Part shown: piece by piece, positions 17,837-26,553 of the stretch
Layout of the letters: each line of letters starts with the position of its first letter
How positions within the stretch are numbered: position 1 is the first letter of the stretch
From: Rhodothermales bacterium
GTDB taxonomy: Bacteria > Bacteroidota > Rhodothermia > Rhodothermales > Bin80
Direction of reading: 5' to 3'
DNA: 64,000 bases
Assembly (NCBI GenBank): GCA_951812585.1
Contig: OX638318.1
Location: forward strand, 3,134,350-3,198,349
Made by a program: the position numbers and the translations under genes
Notes under the pieces: model-generated
What the model saw: the letters and a program-made list of their open reading frames with translations, nothing else
What the model was told of the DNA's origin: nothing
Databases searched by the model: none

Positions 17837-20800
17837 ATGAACACAACCCAGCGTACACTCCTTGTTATTGCCGCTGCTTTTGCCCTTCCGGTGCTTCTGT
17901 TCCAGCTTGCGCCGCAAGACACTGGCCGATCAGCGGACATGGCTCCGACGGCGCCGCTTGCTGTTTACGATGACACTCCTCAGCAGCCCGTCACCGCTAA
18001 GGGTCATCCAGAACTGTTTCGGGATATCCACTACGATATTCGGGCAGGAGAAGATGGCAAGATTCATTACCCTATGGGCTACCAGATCAGCGAATACCGC
18101 AAGGCAGTGGCAGCCGCCAAGAACCAGGGGACTACGTTGAACTGGGTGGAACGAGGACCAGGCAATGTCGGGGGTCGCACGCGTCCTATCCTCATGGATC
18201 CCGATGCCATTGACCAGCACACATGGTTTATCGGCACTGCGGGCGGCGGGCTCTGGTGGACTCAAAACAAAGGTTACGCCTGGGGGTACCTTACAGACAA
18301 CCTGCCGAACCTGTCCGTCAGCGCCTTGGGCATGGCCGAAAGCGACCACAACATCATGTACATCGGTACAGGCGAGGGCTTTGGCAATCTAGATGGCGTC
18401 AGTGGTTCCGGAGTCTTCAAGTCGTACGATCGAGGACAGACATGGGAGCACCTTCTATCCACCGCGACCGATACGCTCTTTCAGTACGTAAACCGCCTGG
18501 CGATAGACCCCATGGATCCGGATGTCGTCGTTGTCGCGACCAATCACGGTATCCAGCGCACAACGGATGGCGGCATGACATGGACGGAAGTGTATTCGGG
18601 ATCCGGTGCAGGGAGCAACCCGAGGAGCAGGATACAAGACCTGAAAGCACAGCCCGGCAATTTCAATACGATGATTGCAGGAGAGAACCCTGGCGGCATC
18701 CTTCACTCAATGGATGGCGGCTTAACATGGGCGCACGCGATAACGTCGGACGAAATGATTGGTGGCAGTCAACGCATTGAGCTTGCATATGCGCCATCGA
18801 ATCCTGCCATTGCATACGCATCGGTGCAGACCGGGGGCAACTCGGCAGAGCTCCTGCGCAGCGATGATGGAGGTGCATCATGGAGTCTTACCCGGGAAGC
18901 GGATCCTGGCTTCTTTGGACCGCTGAATTGGCTGGGAGGCCAAGGCTGGTACGACAACGCGATCGCCGTGCACCCGTTTGCACCTGATACGGTCTTTCTC
19001 GGCGGCATTTTCATGTGGAGAGCCCTGATGACGGGCGGCACTACCGACGTTGCAGAACCCACGAATTTCCAAGGGAGTTTGCCCGGCCAGCAAGACTTTA
19101 TTATTGGCTATATCAGCGGCCTTGGCTCTCATCTTGGCGGTCTTGTTCTGACAGGATTGTCCGATAGCCTCACCTTCACTGATATCTCGGAACCAGATTA
19201 CTCCACTGTGGAGATACGCTACGGCCAGGGCACCCAGATGGCCCACCGGTTCACATCAAACGACTCTTTGTCTTCCGATGTGGCCTGCTTCTTCCTGCCG
19301 TACGACCGCAACGAGTATCATGATTATGTGGAGGTGCCCTTCACCGCGTGGGATGCCGCAACCGGCCAACAGCTTGCTGTATCGTTTCGCGATCAGGGCC
19401 TGGACAGCACCTTCAGCCTCATAAATTTCAACATAGCAGGGCCTTGCAATGGGGTCAGCAACGAACAAATCTTCGTACACAAGTACGACTATGATGCCAG
19501 CGCGCCGCATGATAGCATAGCACAACACGCTGGACTCACGCGGGGATTGATGTACATGGTGCTTCCCTTCCTGATAGCGGGAGAGACTTGGGCACCGGAC
19601 AGCCTGGGGGTACCTCCGCAGACAACGCGCATAACCTATTCACGCTATGAGGATGTTCATGCGCGAGAAATGGACGACCTGCTTGATCCGACCGTTGATA
19701 CGCATGTAGACCATCATGCCATTTTGCCTGTACCAATCGATGAGGTCAGCAATGATTTCTGGGTCTTGAACACCAATGATGGTGGCGTTTCCTTGTCCAC
19801 AGACGCTGGCATTTCTTTCATTGAAACGGACCTCCGCTTCGCTGGCCAGAACACGGGCCAGTTCTACGGTGTGGATAAGCGCCCGGGATTTGCCCAGTAT
19901 GTCGGAGGAACCCAGGACAACGGCTCGTGGATGTCGTACGGCAATCCCAACAATAGAAGGGGTTGGATCAGCGTGTTTGGTGCCGATGGATTTGAGGCAA
20001 TCTGGCATTCGCGCGACCAAGATAAGATTATCGTTACCGTCCAGTTCAACATTCACCTGTGGACGCATAATCGTGGCGCAGACTGGAACCTTAACTTCTT
20101 CGGCGAAGATCCAGGCATCTTTTTGACCTCTATAGACAGCTCTCCCCTTGCGCCTGACACCGTATACATGATCGGTATCAATGGCTTATGGAGGTCCCCG
20201 GACTTTGCACAGACCTGGAACCTTGCGCCAATGGACTCCGCGTGGGCACCAACGAATATCGGCAAGGTTCGTGCTTCTTCCGTCGCAGACAGCATCGTCT
20301 GGGCAGGGTATGGACTGGATGACTCGCCTGTAGAGCGTACGCTGTGGTACTCTACGGACGCCGGCGTTTCGTTCACGCCGGCTGCACTGCCGACTATTCC
20401 GAGGGCACCCAACACCATAACCTCCGGTCTGGCGACACATCCGTCGGAAGCTGGCACTGCCTATGCGCTGTTTTCGCGGGCCCGTTATCCCAAGATTCTG
20501 GAAACAACGGACTACGGGCAGACCTGGCAGGACATTTCAGGATTCTCGGAGTCCACCACAGGAGCCAGCGTAAGGGGATTCCCCGATGCATCAGTCTATG
20601 ACCTCTTGGTGCTGCCACATGCAGAGCACGTCATGTGGGCAGGAACCGATATAGGCCTGTTTCAGACCAAGAGCCGCGGCAACGAGTGGAACTATGCACA
20701 CAACGGGCTACCGGCGGTATCTGTGTATCGGCTGAAGTACCGCGACGATGAGATTGTAGTCGCCACCCATGGTCGGGGCGTGTGGACGGTGCCGTGGGCG

Positions 20801-21112
20801 GAGATCGACGTTTCCGTTGATGAGGACAATATCTCGGAGCTGCCGAAGTCATTCAGCCTGGAGCCGAACTATCCGAACCCCTTCAACCCTTCGACCACCA
20901 TCACCTTCAACATGCCTGAGGAGGCCAAGGTCAGGATTACGGTATTCGATGTGATCGGACGCAAAGTCGCGACATTAACCGACCAGGTTTATGCCGCAGG
21001 CACGCATGAGATGGTTTGGGATGCCAGCTCCTACGCCAGCGGTGTCTACTTCTATCGGATGGAGGCAGCGGGCAAGCTGATCCAAACGCATAAGATGACG
21101 CTTGTGAAGTAG
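17837..21112 (+). CDS. secreted Asp-box/sortilin-like beta-propeller protein with T9SS tail, paralogue 3
   Basis: A 1,091-residue third paralogue. ATG 17837 starts an export helix (TLLVIAAAFALPVLLF); the frame extends 31 codons upstream without sense. The KGHPELFRDIHYDIRAGEDG and VERGPGNVGGRTR motifs are shared with the siblings. Asp-boxes are SYDRGQTW, TTDGGMTW, SMDGGLTW and SDDGGASW. The insertion (about 395-620) carries IEIRYGQG-type and VSFRDQ cores; unlike the siblings it has two cysteines (VACFFLPY and AGPCNGVS) that could form a disulfide. THVDHHAILP ends it. The T9SS tail starts PNYPNPFNPSTTITF and ends MTLVK. A 10 bp hairpin follows the stop. Function unknown beyond export. Confidence 0.86.
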   Translation: MNTTQRTLLVIAAAFALPVLLFQLAPQDTGRSADMAPTAPLAVYDDTPQQPVTAKGHPELFRDIHYDIRAGEDGKIHYPMGYQISEYRKAVAAAKNQGTTLNWVERGPGNVGGRTRPILMDPDAIDQHTWFIGTAGGGLWWTQNKGYAWGYLTDNLPNLSVSALGMAESDHNIMYIGTGEGFGNLDGVSGSGVFKSYDRGQTWEHLLSTATDTLFQYVNRLAIDPMDPDVVVVATNHGIQRTTDGGMTWTEVYSGSGAGSNPRSRIQDLKAQPGNFNTMIAGENPGGILHSMDGGLTWAHAITSDEMIGGSQRIELAYAPSNPAIAYASVQTGGNSAELLRSDDGGASWSLTREADPGFFGPLNWLGGQGWYDNAIAVHPFAPDTVFLGGIFMWRALMTGGTTDVAEPTNFQGSLPGQQDFIIGYISGLGSHLGGLVLTGLSDSLTFTDISEPDYSTVEIRYGQGTQMAHRFTSNDSLSSDVACFFLPYDRNEYHDYVEVPFTAWDAATGQQLAVSFRDQGLDSTFSLINFNIAGPCNGVSNEQIFVHKYDYDASAPHDSIAQHAGLTRGLMYMVLPFLIAGETWAPDSLGVPPQTTRITYSRYEDVHAREMDDLLDPTVDTHVDHHAILPVPIDEVSNDFWVLNTNDGGVSLSTDAGISFIETDLRFAGQNTGQFYGVDKRPGFAQYVGGTQDNGSWMSYGNPNNRRGWISVFGADGFEAIWHSRDQDKIIVTVQFNIHLWTHNRGADWNLNFFGEDPGIFLTSIDSSPLAPDTVYMIGINGLWRSPDFAQTWNLAPMDSAWAPTNIGKVRASSVADSIVWAGYGLDDSPVERTLWYSTDAGVSFTPAALPTIPRAPNTITSGLATHPSEAGTAYALFSRARYPKILETTDYGQTWQDISGFSESTTGASVRGFPDASVYDLLVLPHAEHVMWAGTDIGLFQTKSRGNEWNYAHNGLPAVSVYRLKYRDDEIVVATHGRGVWTVPWAEIDVSVDEDNISELPKSFSLEPNYPNPFNPSTTITFNMPEEAKVRITVFDVIGRKVATLTDQVYAAGTHEMVWDASSYASGVYFYRMEAAGKLIQTHKMTLVK

Positions 21113-21119
21113 CCAGCCT

Positions 21120-21155
21120 GCGGAGGGGATGGCTGCACCGGGCTGTCCCCTCCGC
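21120..21155 (+). terminator. hairpin after propeller paralogue 3, possible terminator
   Basis: GCGGAGGGGA (21120-21129) pairs perfectly with TCCCCTCCGC (21146-21155) across a 16-base loop, 8 bp after the stop. The sequence behind it (TTGCGCTAC) has no T run, so termination strength is uncertain. Confidence 0.5.
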
Positions 21156-21236
21156 TTGCGCTACAGCCGATACGGCCATTCTATCGCGGCTGGGCGTGAG
21201 CTCCAAGCCATTTCATACAAAGCACATCCGTTGGGG

Positions 21237-21840
21237 TTACGCCACGAGGTCTGGTTGCAGGGCCTCCCACAAGAAGCCGACCAGCGCGTGCGCAATGGCT
21301 ACGGCAGCCGCCGTGGCCGCCCTTGTTTCAAGGCCTGGTAGCGTTACAGCCGGCGCTCTGCCTTCAGATTGATCACCACTCCGCGTAAGCGTTCCTGTCG
21401 CTTGCGCAACGCGACGCTGATATAGGGGGCATACGTGTACTTCCAGGCTGCACTGACCAGCGCTTTGCAGGCGTGCACATTGCTGGTCTCGTAATGGATC
21501 CGCACCGGGCCGCGGCTCCGGACGACTGTTGGGAGGGCACCAGACCCAGGTAAGCCCTTAGCGCTGTTGGTGTCCAAAGTGGCGAAAGTCCCCCCAATGC
21601 GCATAGAAGCTGCATTGCCGCAAGTAACCCGGTCCCCCGGAAGCCCTGCAAGATCTCGACCTGTTTCTGGAAATGGGACTGCGCAGCCGGGTGGGCAATC
21701 TGCTGATCCACTCCCCGGATCTGCGTCTCCAGGAAATCAATCTGGGCCAAACAGTTGCGCATAGTATCAAAGTCATTTGGGCTTTGGCGCGGATGAATCG
21801 TGATCGATTGAGGGTTGCCCGAACCGATTATATGGCCCAA
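21237..21840 (-). pseudogene. decayed IS110-family transposase (C-terminal two thirds)
   Basis: Pieces of an IS110/IS116-type transposase in changing frames. In one frame, QGFRGTGLLAAMQLLCALG then LRAYLGLVPSQQSSG match the Transposase_20 region. The next frame gives VHACKALVSAAWKYTY and SVALRKRQERLRGVVINLKA. A third frame gives AAVAIAHALVGFLWEAL, the usual C-terminus, ending in TAA at 21237-21239. At least two frameshifts and internal stops are needed to join them, and the N-terminal RuvC-like part was not found, so the element is dead. It sits between the propeller array and the NhaC gene. Confidence 0.75.
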
Positions 21841-21861
21841 CCAAGATCGCCCACGCTATTG

Positions 21862-21890
21862 CCTCTGATCTTTCGCAGCTCGATCAGAGG
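21862..21890. other. 9 bp inverted repeat beside the IS110 remnant
   Basis: CCTCTGATC (21862-21870) and GATCAGAGG (21882-21890) pair perfectly with an 11-base loop. It could be part of the IS end or a weak terminator between the NhaC gene and the transposase remnant; no T tract is present. Confidence 0.4.
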
Positions 21891-22032
21891 CTGCGGCCCT
21901 TGCAGCACTGGGGATGCACATCTGCCATGATGGCGAGGGCGCGTTGAGCGCATCACAGGCCGCCAGCGAAACATTCTACCCGGATACGCGCCATCCGATC
22001 ACAGAGCCGTCCGCCGGACACTTGCGGCCGTA

Positions 22033-23529
22033 CTACGCTGGTGCTGCCTGGGCAACGGTGGGTACAGCCTCGACGTTATCCACCTTGACGATGCTGAATC
22101 CCGTAAAGCCGTAGATCGTCGACACTAACGGACTGACGTAATTGAACACCGCGTACGGCAGATAGACCAGCGTAGGGACACCGAGCGTGGCGGCCATGAA
22201 CGCACCACAGGTATTCCAAGGGACCAGTGCCGACGTAAGCGTGCCCGAGTCCTCCAACGCGCGGGACAGATTCTTGGAATGCAGACGGCGACGCTCAAAC
22301 TCGGCGCGAAACATCCGGCCCGGCACGACGATTGCTATGTACTGGTCCGATGCGATGACGTTCATGGAGATGCTTGTTGCAATCGTCGTGGCGATCATGC
22401 TGCCAGTAGATTTGGCCAGGCTCATGACACGCGTCGCAATAACGCGCAAGAAGCCTGCCTTCTCCATGGATGCACCAAACATCATGGCCGAAATAATAAG
22501 CCAGATAGTGTTAAGCATGCTGGTCATGCCCCCACGCGTCAGCAGATCGTCGAGGGCTGCACTACCGGTGTCCGCTGCAAAACCTTCGAACAAGGCCCTC
22601 CAGAATCCCTTGAGCAGCGCCGCAAGGCGCGGCAATTCGGTTTCGCCCACATAGGCAAGCACGGCATCCTGCTGAAACACGACGGCAAAAACGCCCCCTA
22701 ACAGCGCCCCGATCAAGAGCGCAGCAAAGGCCGGCACCCTCTTGTAAATCACAAACAGCACCACACCTAGCGGAATCAGCAGATACCATTCTATCATAAA
22801 CGTCTGATTCAGTGCAAGCACCATAGCCTCCAGATCCGCCGAGCCTCCAGCCGGAGGCACGCGGACAAGTCCAAGCACGGCAAACACGATCAGGGCGATG
22901 ACAATGCTCGGCACCGTGGTCCACAACATGTGGCGTATGTGGGTGAACAAATCAGTACCCACCATGGCCGGTGCCAGGTTGGTGGTATCCGAAAGAGGCG
23001 ACAGCTTGTCGCCAAAGTAAGCCCCTGAAATGATGGCTCCCGCGGTGATGCCCAGGCTGAGCCCCAAAGCCGAGGCAACGCCTACCAGCGCAACGCCCAC
23101 GGTGCTAGCGGTCGTCCATGAACTTCCCGTGGCTATAGCAATCAGTGCGCAGATCGCACAGCAAGCAACGTAAAAAACCTTTGGGCTTAAGAGTTGTAGC
23201 CCGTATTGAACCATGGTGGGTACGATGCCAGCCATGATCCAAGTGCCGATGAGTGCACCGACCGCCAAAAGAATGAAGATCGCCCCCATAGCCAAAGAAA
23301 CGCCCTTGACCATTGCCTCCTGAAGCTCCTTCCAGCTGAACCCGATCCGCATGCCCATCACCGCAGCCACCACCGCAGAGAGCATCAGTGCAATCTGATT
23401 CGGGCCGAACGAGGAGTCCGACCCGAAAAGCATGACGGATCCGGATAGCAGCACGATGAGGAAGGCCAGCGGCACCAGCGCGTGCCAAAGTGCAGGTGCT
23501 GCACGCGTCACCCCACCTTTGGAAGTCAT
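22033..23529 (-). CDS. nhaC: Na+/H+ antiporter, NhaC family
   Basis: A 498-residue polytopic membrane protein of the NhaC type, exchanging sodium for protons (some members are malate/lactate antiporters). Family marks: GFSWKELQEAMVKGV, the GSSWTTASTVGVALVG block, AGAIISGAYFGDKLSPLSDTTNLA, and a late ALVPWNTCGAFMAATLGV. About 11-12 hydrophobic segments are visible. ATG 23529 is preferred because it leaves a 49 bp gap to the symporter upstream; the frame is open to 23661 but would overlap that gene's end. The start region is duplicated (see the 20 bp repeat), creating a 7-codon upstream reading frame overlapping this start. It is likely in one transcript with the preceding AGCS symporter. Confidence 0.9.
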   Translation of the reverse strand: MTSKGGVTRAAPALWHALVPLAFLIVLLSGSVMLFGSDSSFGPNQIALMLSAVVAAVMGMRIGFSWKELQEAMVKGVSLAMGAIFILLAVGALIGTWIMAGIVPTMVQYGLQLLSPKVFYVACCAICALIAIATGSSWTTASTVGVALVGVASALGLSLGITAGAIISGAYFGDKLSPLSDTTNLAPAMVGTDLFTHIRHMLWTTVPSIVIALIVFAVLGLVRVPPAGGSADLEAMVLALNQTFMIEWYLLIPLGVVLFVIYKRVPAFAALLIGALLGGVFAVVFQQDAVLAYVGETELPRLAALLKGFWRALFEGFAADTGSAALDDLLTRGGMTSMLNTIWLIISAMMFGASMEKAGFLRVIATRVMSLAKSTGSMIATTIATSISMNVIASDQYIAIVVPGRMFRAEFERRRLHSKNLSRALEDSGTLTSALVPWNTCGAFMAATLGVPTLVYLPYAVFNYVSPLVSTIYGFTGFSIVKVDNVEAVPTVAQAAPA

Positions 23530-23556
23530 ATCCGGTCTTTGGAGGTCATATCCGGC
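23517..23556 (-). repeat. tandem 20 bp duplication of the nhaC start site
   Basis: Two 20 bp units, 23517-23536 and 23537-23556, differ at two positions. Each carries a start codon followed by codons for T-S-K. Because 20 is not a multiple of three, the upstream ATG is in a different frame from nhaC. Confidence 0.8.
23526..23549 (-). other. 7-codon upstream ORF overlapping the nhaC start
   Basis: ATG at 23547-23549 reads M-T-S-K-D-R-I and stops at TGA 23526-23528. This overlaps the nhaC ATG (23527-23529) as ATGA, the arrangement seen in translational coupling. It arises directly from the tandem duplication. Whether ribosomes use it is unknown. Confidence 0.45.
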
Positions 23557-23578
23557 TGTCTTGGTTGCAGGAGATCGC

Positions 23579-25288
23579 TTAGTCCTGATTGCGCCGCGCG
23601 CGTTGTCGCTCTCTCGTGATGCGCAGGTAGTCGTCGCGAGAGACGTTGGAGCCGAATGCACTGAAATAGTCGTCGGTGAGCTTCTTTGCTATGCCCGACA
23701 ACAACACCAGCGCCAACACGTTTGGTATCGTAACAAGTGCCAGCGCCGTGTCGCCCAAGTTCCAGATCACGTTCAGCGATACCACGGCACCGACGAAGTG
23801 CATCACCACAAAAAGCAGCTTATACGGAAGTATTGCGGGCCGCCCAAAGATGTACATCGCACTGCGATCCCCATAATAACTCCATGAGATCGCTGTAGAG
23901 ATCCCAAAGAGGAGCACGCTGATGACAACGATGAAGTTGCCGAAGCGCCCCAAGCCATTGGAGAAAGCAAACGCGGTGAGCGGTGCACCGTTTTCGACTG
24001 CAGGGCCGTAGAGCGTTTCATAGCTTTGGCCATTCAAGGCCACGGCTACGTTGCTGCCTGGCCGGATCTCCCCGGAGAACAGCACCGTTTGATCCTGATC
24101 CAGATACAATTCTGTAACCGGCACCTCATGCCATGCGAACCGCACTCCGCCCATCTGCTGCCCCTCTCGCACTTCAATGGCTGCCGGCAGTGCGTCGGAA
24201 TCCACGGGCTGGTAGCCCCGGTCCGTATGCTCCACATACGAATAGTCCCCGCCTTCCGTGAGCGTAAGGGCCGTCGGGGTCGTGGCATCCCAAACACCGG
24301 TGGTGAGGATCACCAGCGCCGTGATCGTACAGATGACAATAGTGTCAATAAACGGCTCCAGCAAGGCCACGACACCCTCAGAGACCGGCTCCTCCGTCTT
24401 GGCGGCAGAGTGCGCAATCGGCGCGGAGCCTTGTCCCGCTTCATTGGAAAACAGGCCACGACGAACACCCCACAAGAGCGTCTGCAGCAAGATGCCAACG
24501 CCCGTGCCCGCGACGCCCGCAGTAGGATTGAATGCCTCAGTGAAGATCAGACCCAGCGAAGGCAGGACCGTTTCGAAATTAATGCCCAGAATCACCAGCC
24601 CGCCGGCGACATAAATGGCTGCCATGGTGGGTGCCAGAATTCCCGTAACCTTGCCTATCCGCGAGATGCCGCCTAGAATCACGAGCGCAACCACACCGGC
24701 TGTGAGCAGGCCTGTTACCCAGGTCGCAGTCCCGAACTCCGCATTCATCAGATCTGCAACGGTATTCGCCTGGATCGCATTGCCCGTTAGCAACGCTGTA
24801 AAAACTAGGCCGGTAGCTACAAGGACCGCCAGCGGCTTGAACTTGCTTCCCAGCCCCCGCTCGATATAGTACATAGGGCCCCCGGAGACGGTGCCCACCA
24901 TCTTGCCAGCGCCTGTCTCCACATGCCGAAACCGCAGTGCCAGCGTAACCTCAGTGTACTTGGTAGCCATACCAAGCAGGGCCGTCATCCACATCCAGAA
25001 GATTGCCCCAGGCCCGCCCCAGTGGATAGCGATCGCAACGCCGGCGATGTTGCCGATGCCCACCGTGGCCGAAAGCGCCGTAGTGAGCGCCTGAAAGTGC
25101 GTAACATCACCGGTATCGTTGGGATCATCGTACTTGCCCATGGCCACCTTGATGCCATGGCCCATGCGCCGGAACTGTATAAATCCGAGCCGCAGGGTCA
25201 AGTACGCACCTGTGCCCAGAAGCATGACCAGAAGCGGATACTTGATCAGCTCGTCTATTAATCCCTGAATATCTAGTATGGCATCCAT
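23579..25288 (-). CDS. alanine/glycine:cation symporter (AGCS family) with a loop insertion
   Basis: A 569-residue AGCS (AlsT/DagA/GlyP-like) sodium:amino-acid symporter. Clear marks: HFQALTTALSATVGIGNIAGVA, GPGAIFWMWMTALLGMATKYTEV, GTVSGGPMYYIERGLG and FSNEAGQGSAPIAHSAAKT. The family is usually about 450-490 residues; here an extra hydrophilic stretch of roughly 80-90 residues lies between TTGVW (about 333) and AFAFSNGLG (about 439). It is strand-rich (EVREGQQMGGVRF, TELYLDQDQTVLF) and would form a folded domain in the loop between two late membrane spans. The stop is 49 bp before the NhaC gene. ATG 25288 gives a normal N-terminus. Confidence 0.9.
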   Translation of the reverse strand: MDAILDIQGLIDELIKYPLLVMLLGTGAYLTLRLGFIQFRRMGHGIKVAMGKYDDPNDTGDVTHFQALTTALSATVGIGNIAGVAIAIHWGGPGAIFWMWMTALLGMATKYTEVTLALRFRHVETGAGKMVGTVSGGPMYYIERGLGSKFKPLAVLVATGLVFTALLTGNAIQANTVADLMNAEFGTATWVTGLLTAGVVALVILGGISRIGKVTGILAPTMAAIYVAGGLVILGINFETVLPSLGLIFTEAFNPTAGVAGTGVGILLQTLLWGVRRGLFSNEAGQGSAPIAHSAAKTEEPVSEGVVALLEPFIDTIVICTITALVILTTGVWDATTPTALTLTEGGDYSYVEHTDRGYQPVDSDALPAAIEVREGQQMGGVRFAWHEVPVTELYLDQDQTVLFSGEIRPGSNVAVALNGQSYETLYGPAVENGAPLTAFAFSNGLGRFGNFIVVISVLLFGISTAISWSYYGDRSAMYIFGRPAILPYKLLFVVMHFVGAVVSLNVIWNLGDTALALVTIPNVLALVLLSGIAKKLTDDYFSAFGSNVSRDDYLRITRERQRARRNQD

Positions 25289-25482
25289 AACAACGGGTAG
25301 CTATAGGTATGGTAAGCAATCGGAGAAGATACGCCCTGCTCGCAGGCTGAGCAAATGTACGCAGCAATGCCCGCGCTGTGGATTCCACGACGCACGCGCA
25401 TAGCGCGGTACTGAGACCCGCTCCGTGGCCCGGCCTCCAGGCCATGGACTGTTTTGCTTCACCGCCTGAAAAATTCCTGGCG

Positions 25483-26553
25483 TCACAGGGCGGATTCTGC
25501 CCACAATTCGCTCTTCTGGCGTTGCCGAACGATATCAATCGCAAGGAGAATCGCCTTTCGAAGGCTGAGCGGTGATGCTATCCCTTGCCCCGCAATACCG
25601 AAGGCCGTGCCGTGATCAGGCGATGTGCGCACGATCGGCAGGCCCGCAGTAAAGTTTACACCTTCTTCGAAGGCCAGGGCCTTGAATGGCGCCAGCCCCT
25701 GGTCGTGGTACATGGCAAGGACGGCGTCATACTGCCGGTAGGCCGAAGTGCCAAAGAAGCCATCGGCAGGAAACGGGCCGAACGCCAGCAAACTGTTGCG
25801 GCAGCTCTCCTGAATCGCCGGCAGGATCTCTTCAGTTTCCTCGCTGCCCAGCACCCCACCCTCGCCCGCATGCGGATTCAGCCCCAGAACAGCGACCTTG
25901 GGCCTGGCGATTCCAAAGTCTTGCACAAGGCTCTGGCATAGGCTTTTAATGCGCTGCTTGATCACACTGCGCCGCACTGCACCGGCCACGCGCTTGATCG
26001 GAATATGAATTGTCACAAGCCCAACGCGCAGAGATGCAGCGACCATCATCATCATTGGATGCTTGGCCCCTGTTTGTCGGGCCAGAAACTCCGTATGACC
26101 GGCAAAGTCATAGTCAGCCAGCGCGATAGCATGCTTGGAAATGGGCGCGGTCACGATGCCATCGACTTCACCGGCTATCGCCAGTTCCGTGGCTGTGCCG
26201 ACAGCTTCCAGCGCCAGTCGGCCCGCCTCTGGCGTGGTCTGCCCTACAGCAATGCGTGCCTTGCGGCCGGGCAAGGTGTCTATGATCTTTGTGCTGCCTT
26301 CTGGAACGGTTGTCGATACTTCCCTGGCAATTCGCAGTCGAAGCGCACCGAGGTTGTATTGATGAGCATAGCGCCTGAATACATGCGCTGAACCGACGAG
26401 GATAGGCTCAAAAAACTGAAGTAATCGCCGATCTGTCAGAGCCTTAAGCGCGACCTCCGGGCCAATCCCATTGGGATCACCGTGTGTAATCGCGATGCGC
26501 GGCCTGCCCTTCGGCAAAGCGCCTGGCCGAGATCCTGAGGAAGTTTGAAACAC
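25483..26553 (-). CDS. pdxA: 4-hydroxythreonine-4-phosphate dehydrogenase
   Basis: A 356-residue PdxA. It oxidises 4-phosphooxy-L-threonine with NAD, on the DXP-dependent route to pyridoxal phosphate. The ITHGDPNGIGPEVALKAL opening, the TAPISKHAI loop, the metal-ligand histidine in GHTEFLA, LNPHAGEGG, AMYHDQGLAPFK and the closing GLPIVRTSPDHGTAF are all present. The gene begins with GTG at 26551-26553, whose first base is the last base of the pepA stop (TAGTG), so it is tightly coupled to pepA. Two family branches exist (PdxA and the PdxA2-like dehydrogenases); standard motifs favour PdxA. Confidence 0.93.
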   Translation of the reverse strand: MFQTSSGSRPGALPKGRPRIAITHGDPNGIGPEVALKALTDRRLLQFFEPILVGSAHVFRRYAHQYNLGALRLRIAREVSTTVPEGSTKIIDTLPGRKARIAVGQTTPEAGRLALEAVGTATELAIAGEVDGIVTAPISKHAIALADYDFAGHTEFLARQTGAKHPMMMMVAASLRVGLVTIHIPIKRVAGAVRRSVIKQRIKSLCQSLVQDFGIARPKVAVLGLNPHAGEGGVLGSEETEEILPAIQESCRNSLLAFGPFPADGFFGTSAYRQYDAVLAMYHDQGLAPFKALAFEEGVNFTAGLPIVRTSPDHGTAFGIAGQGIASPLSLRKAILLAIDIVRQRQKSELWAESAL

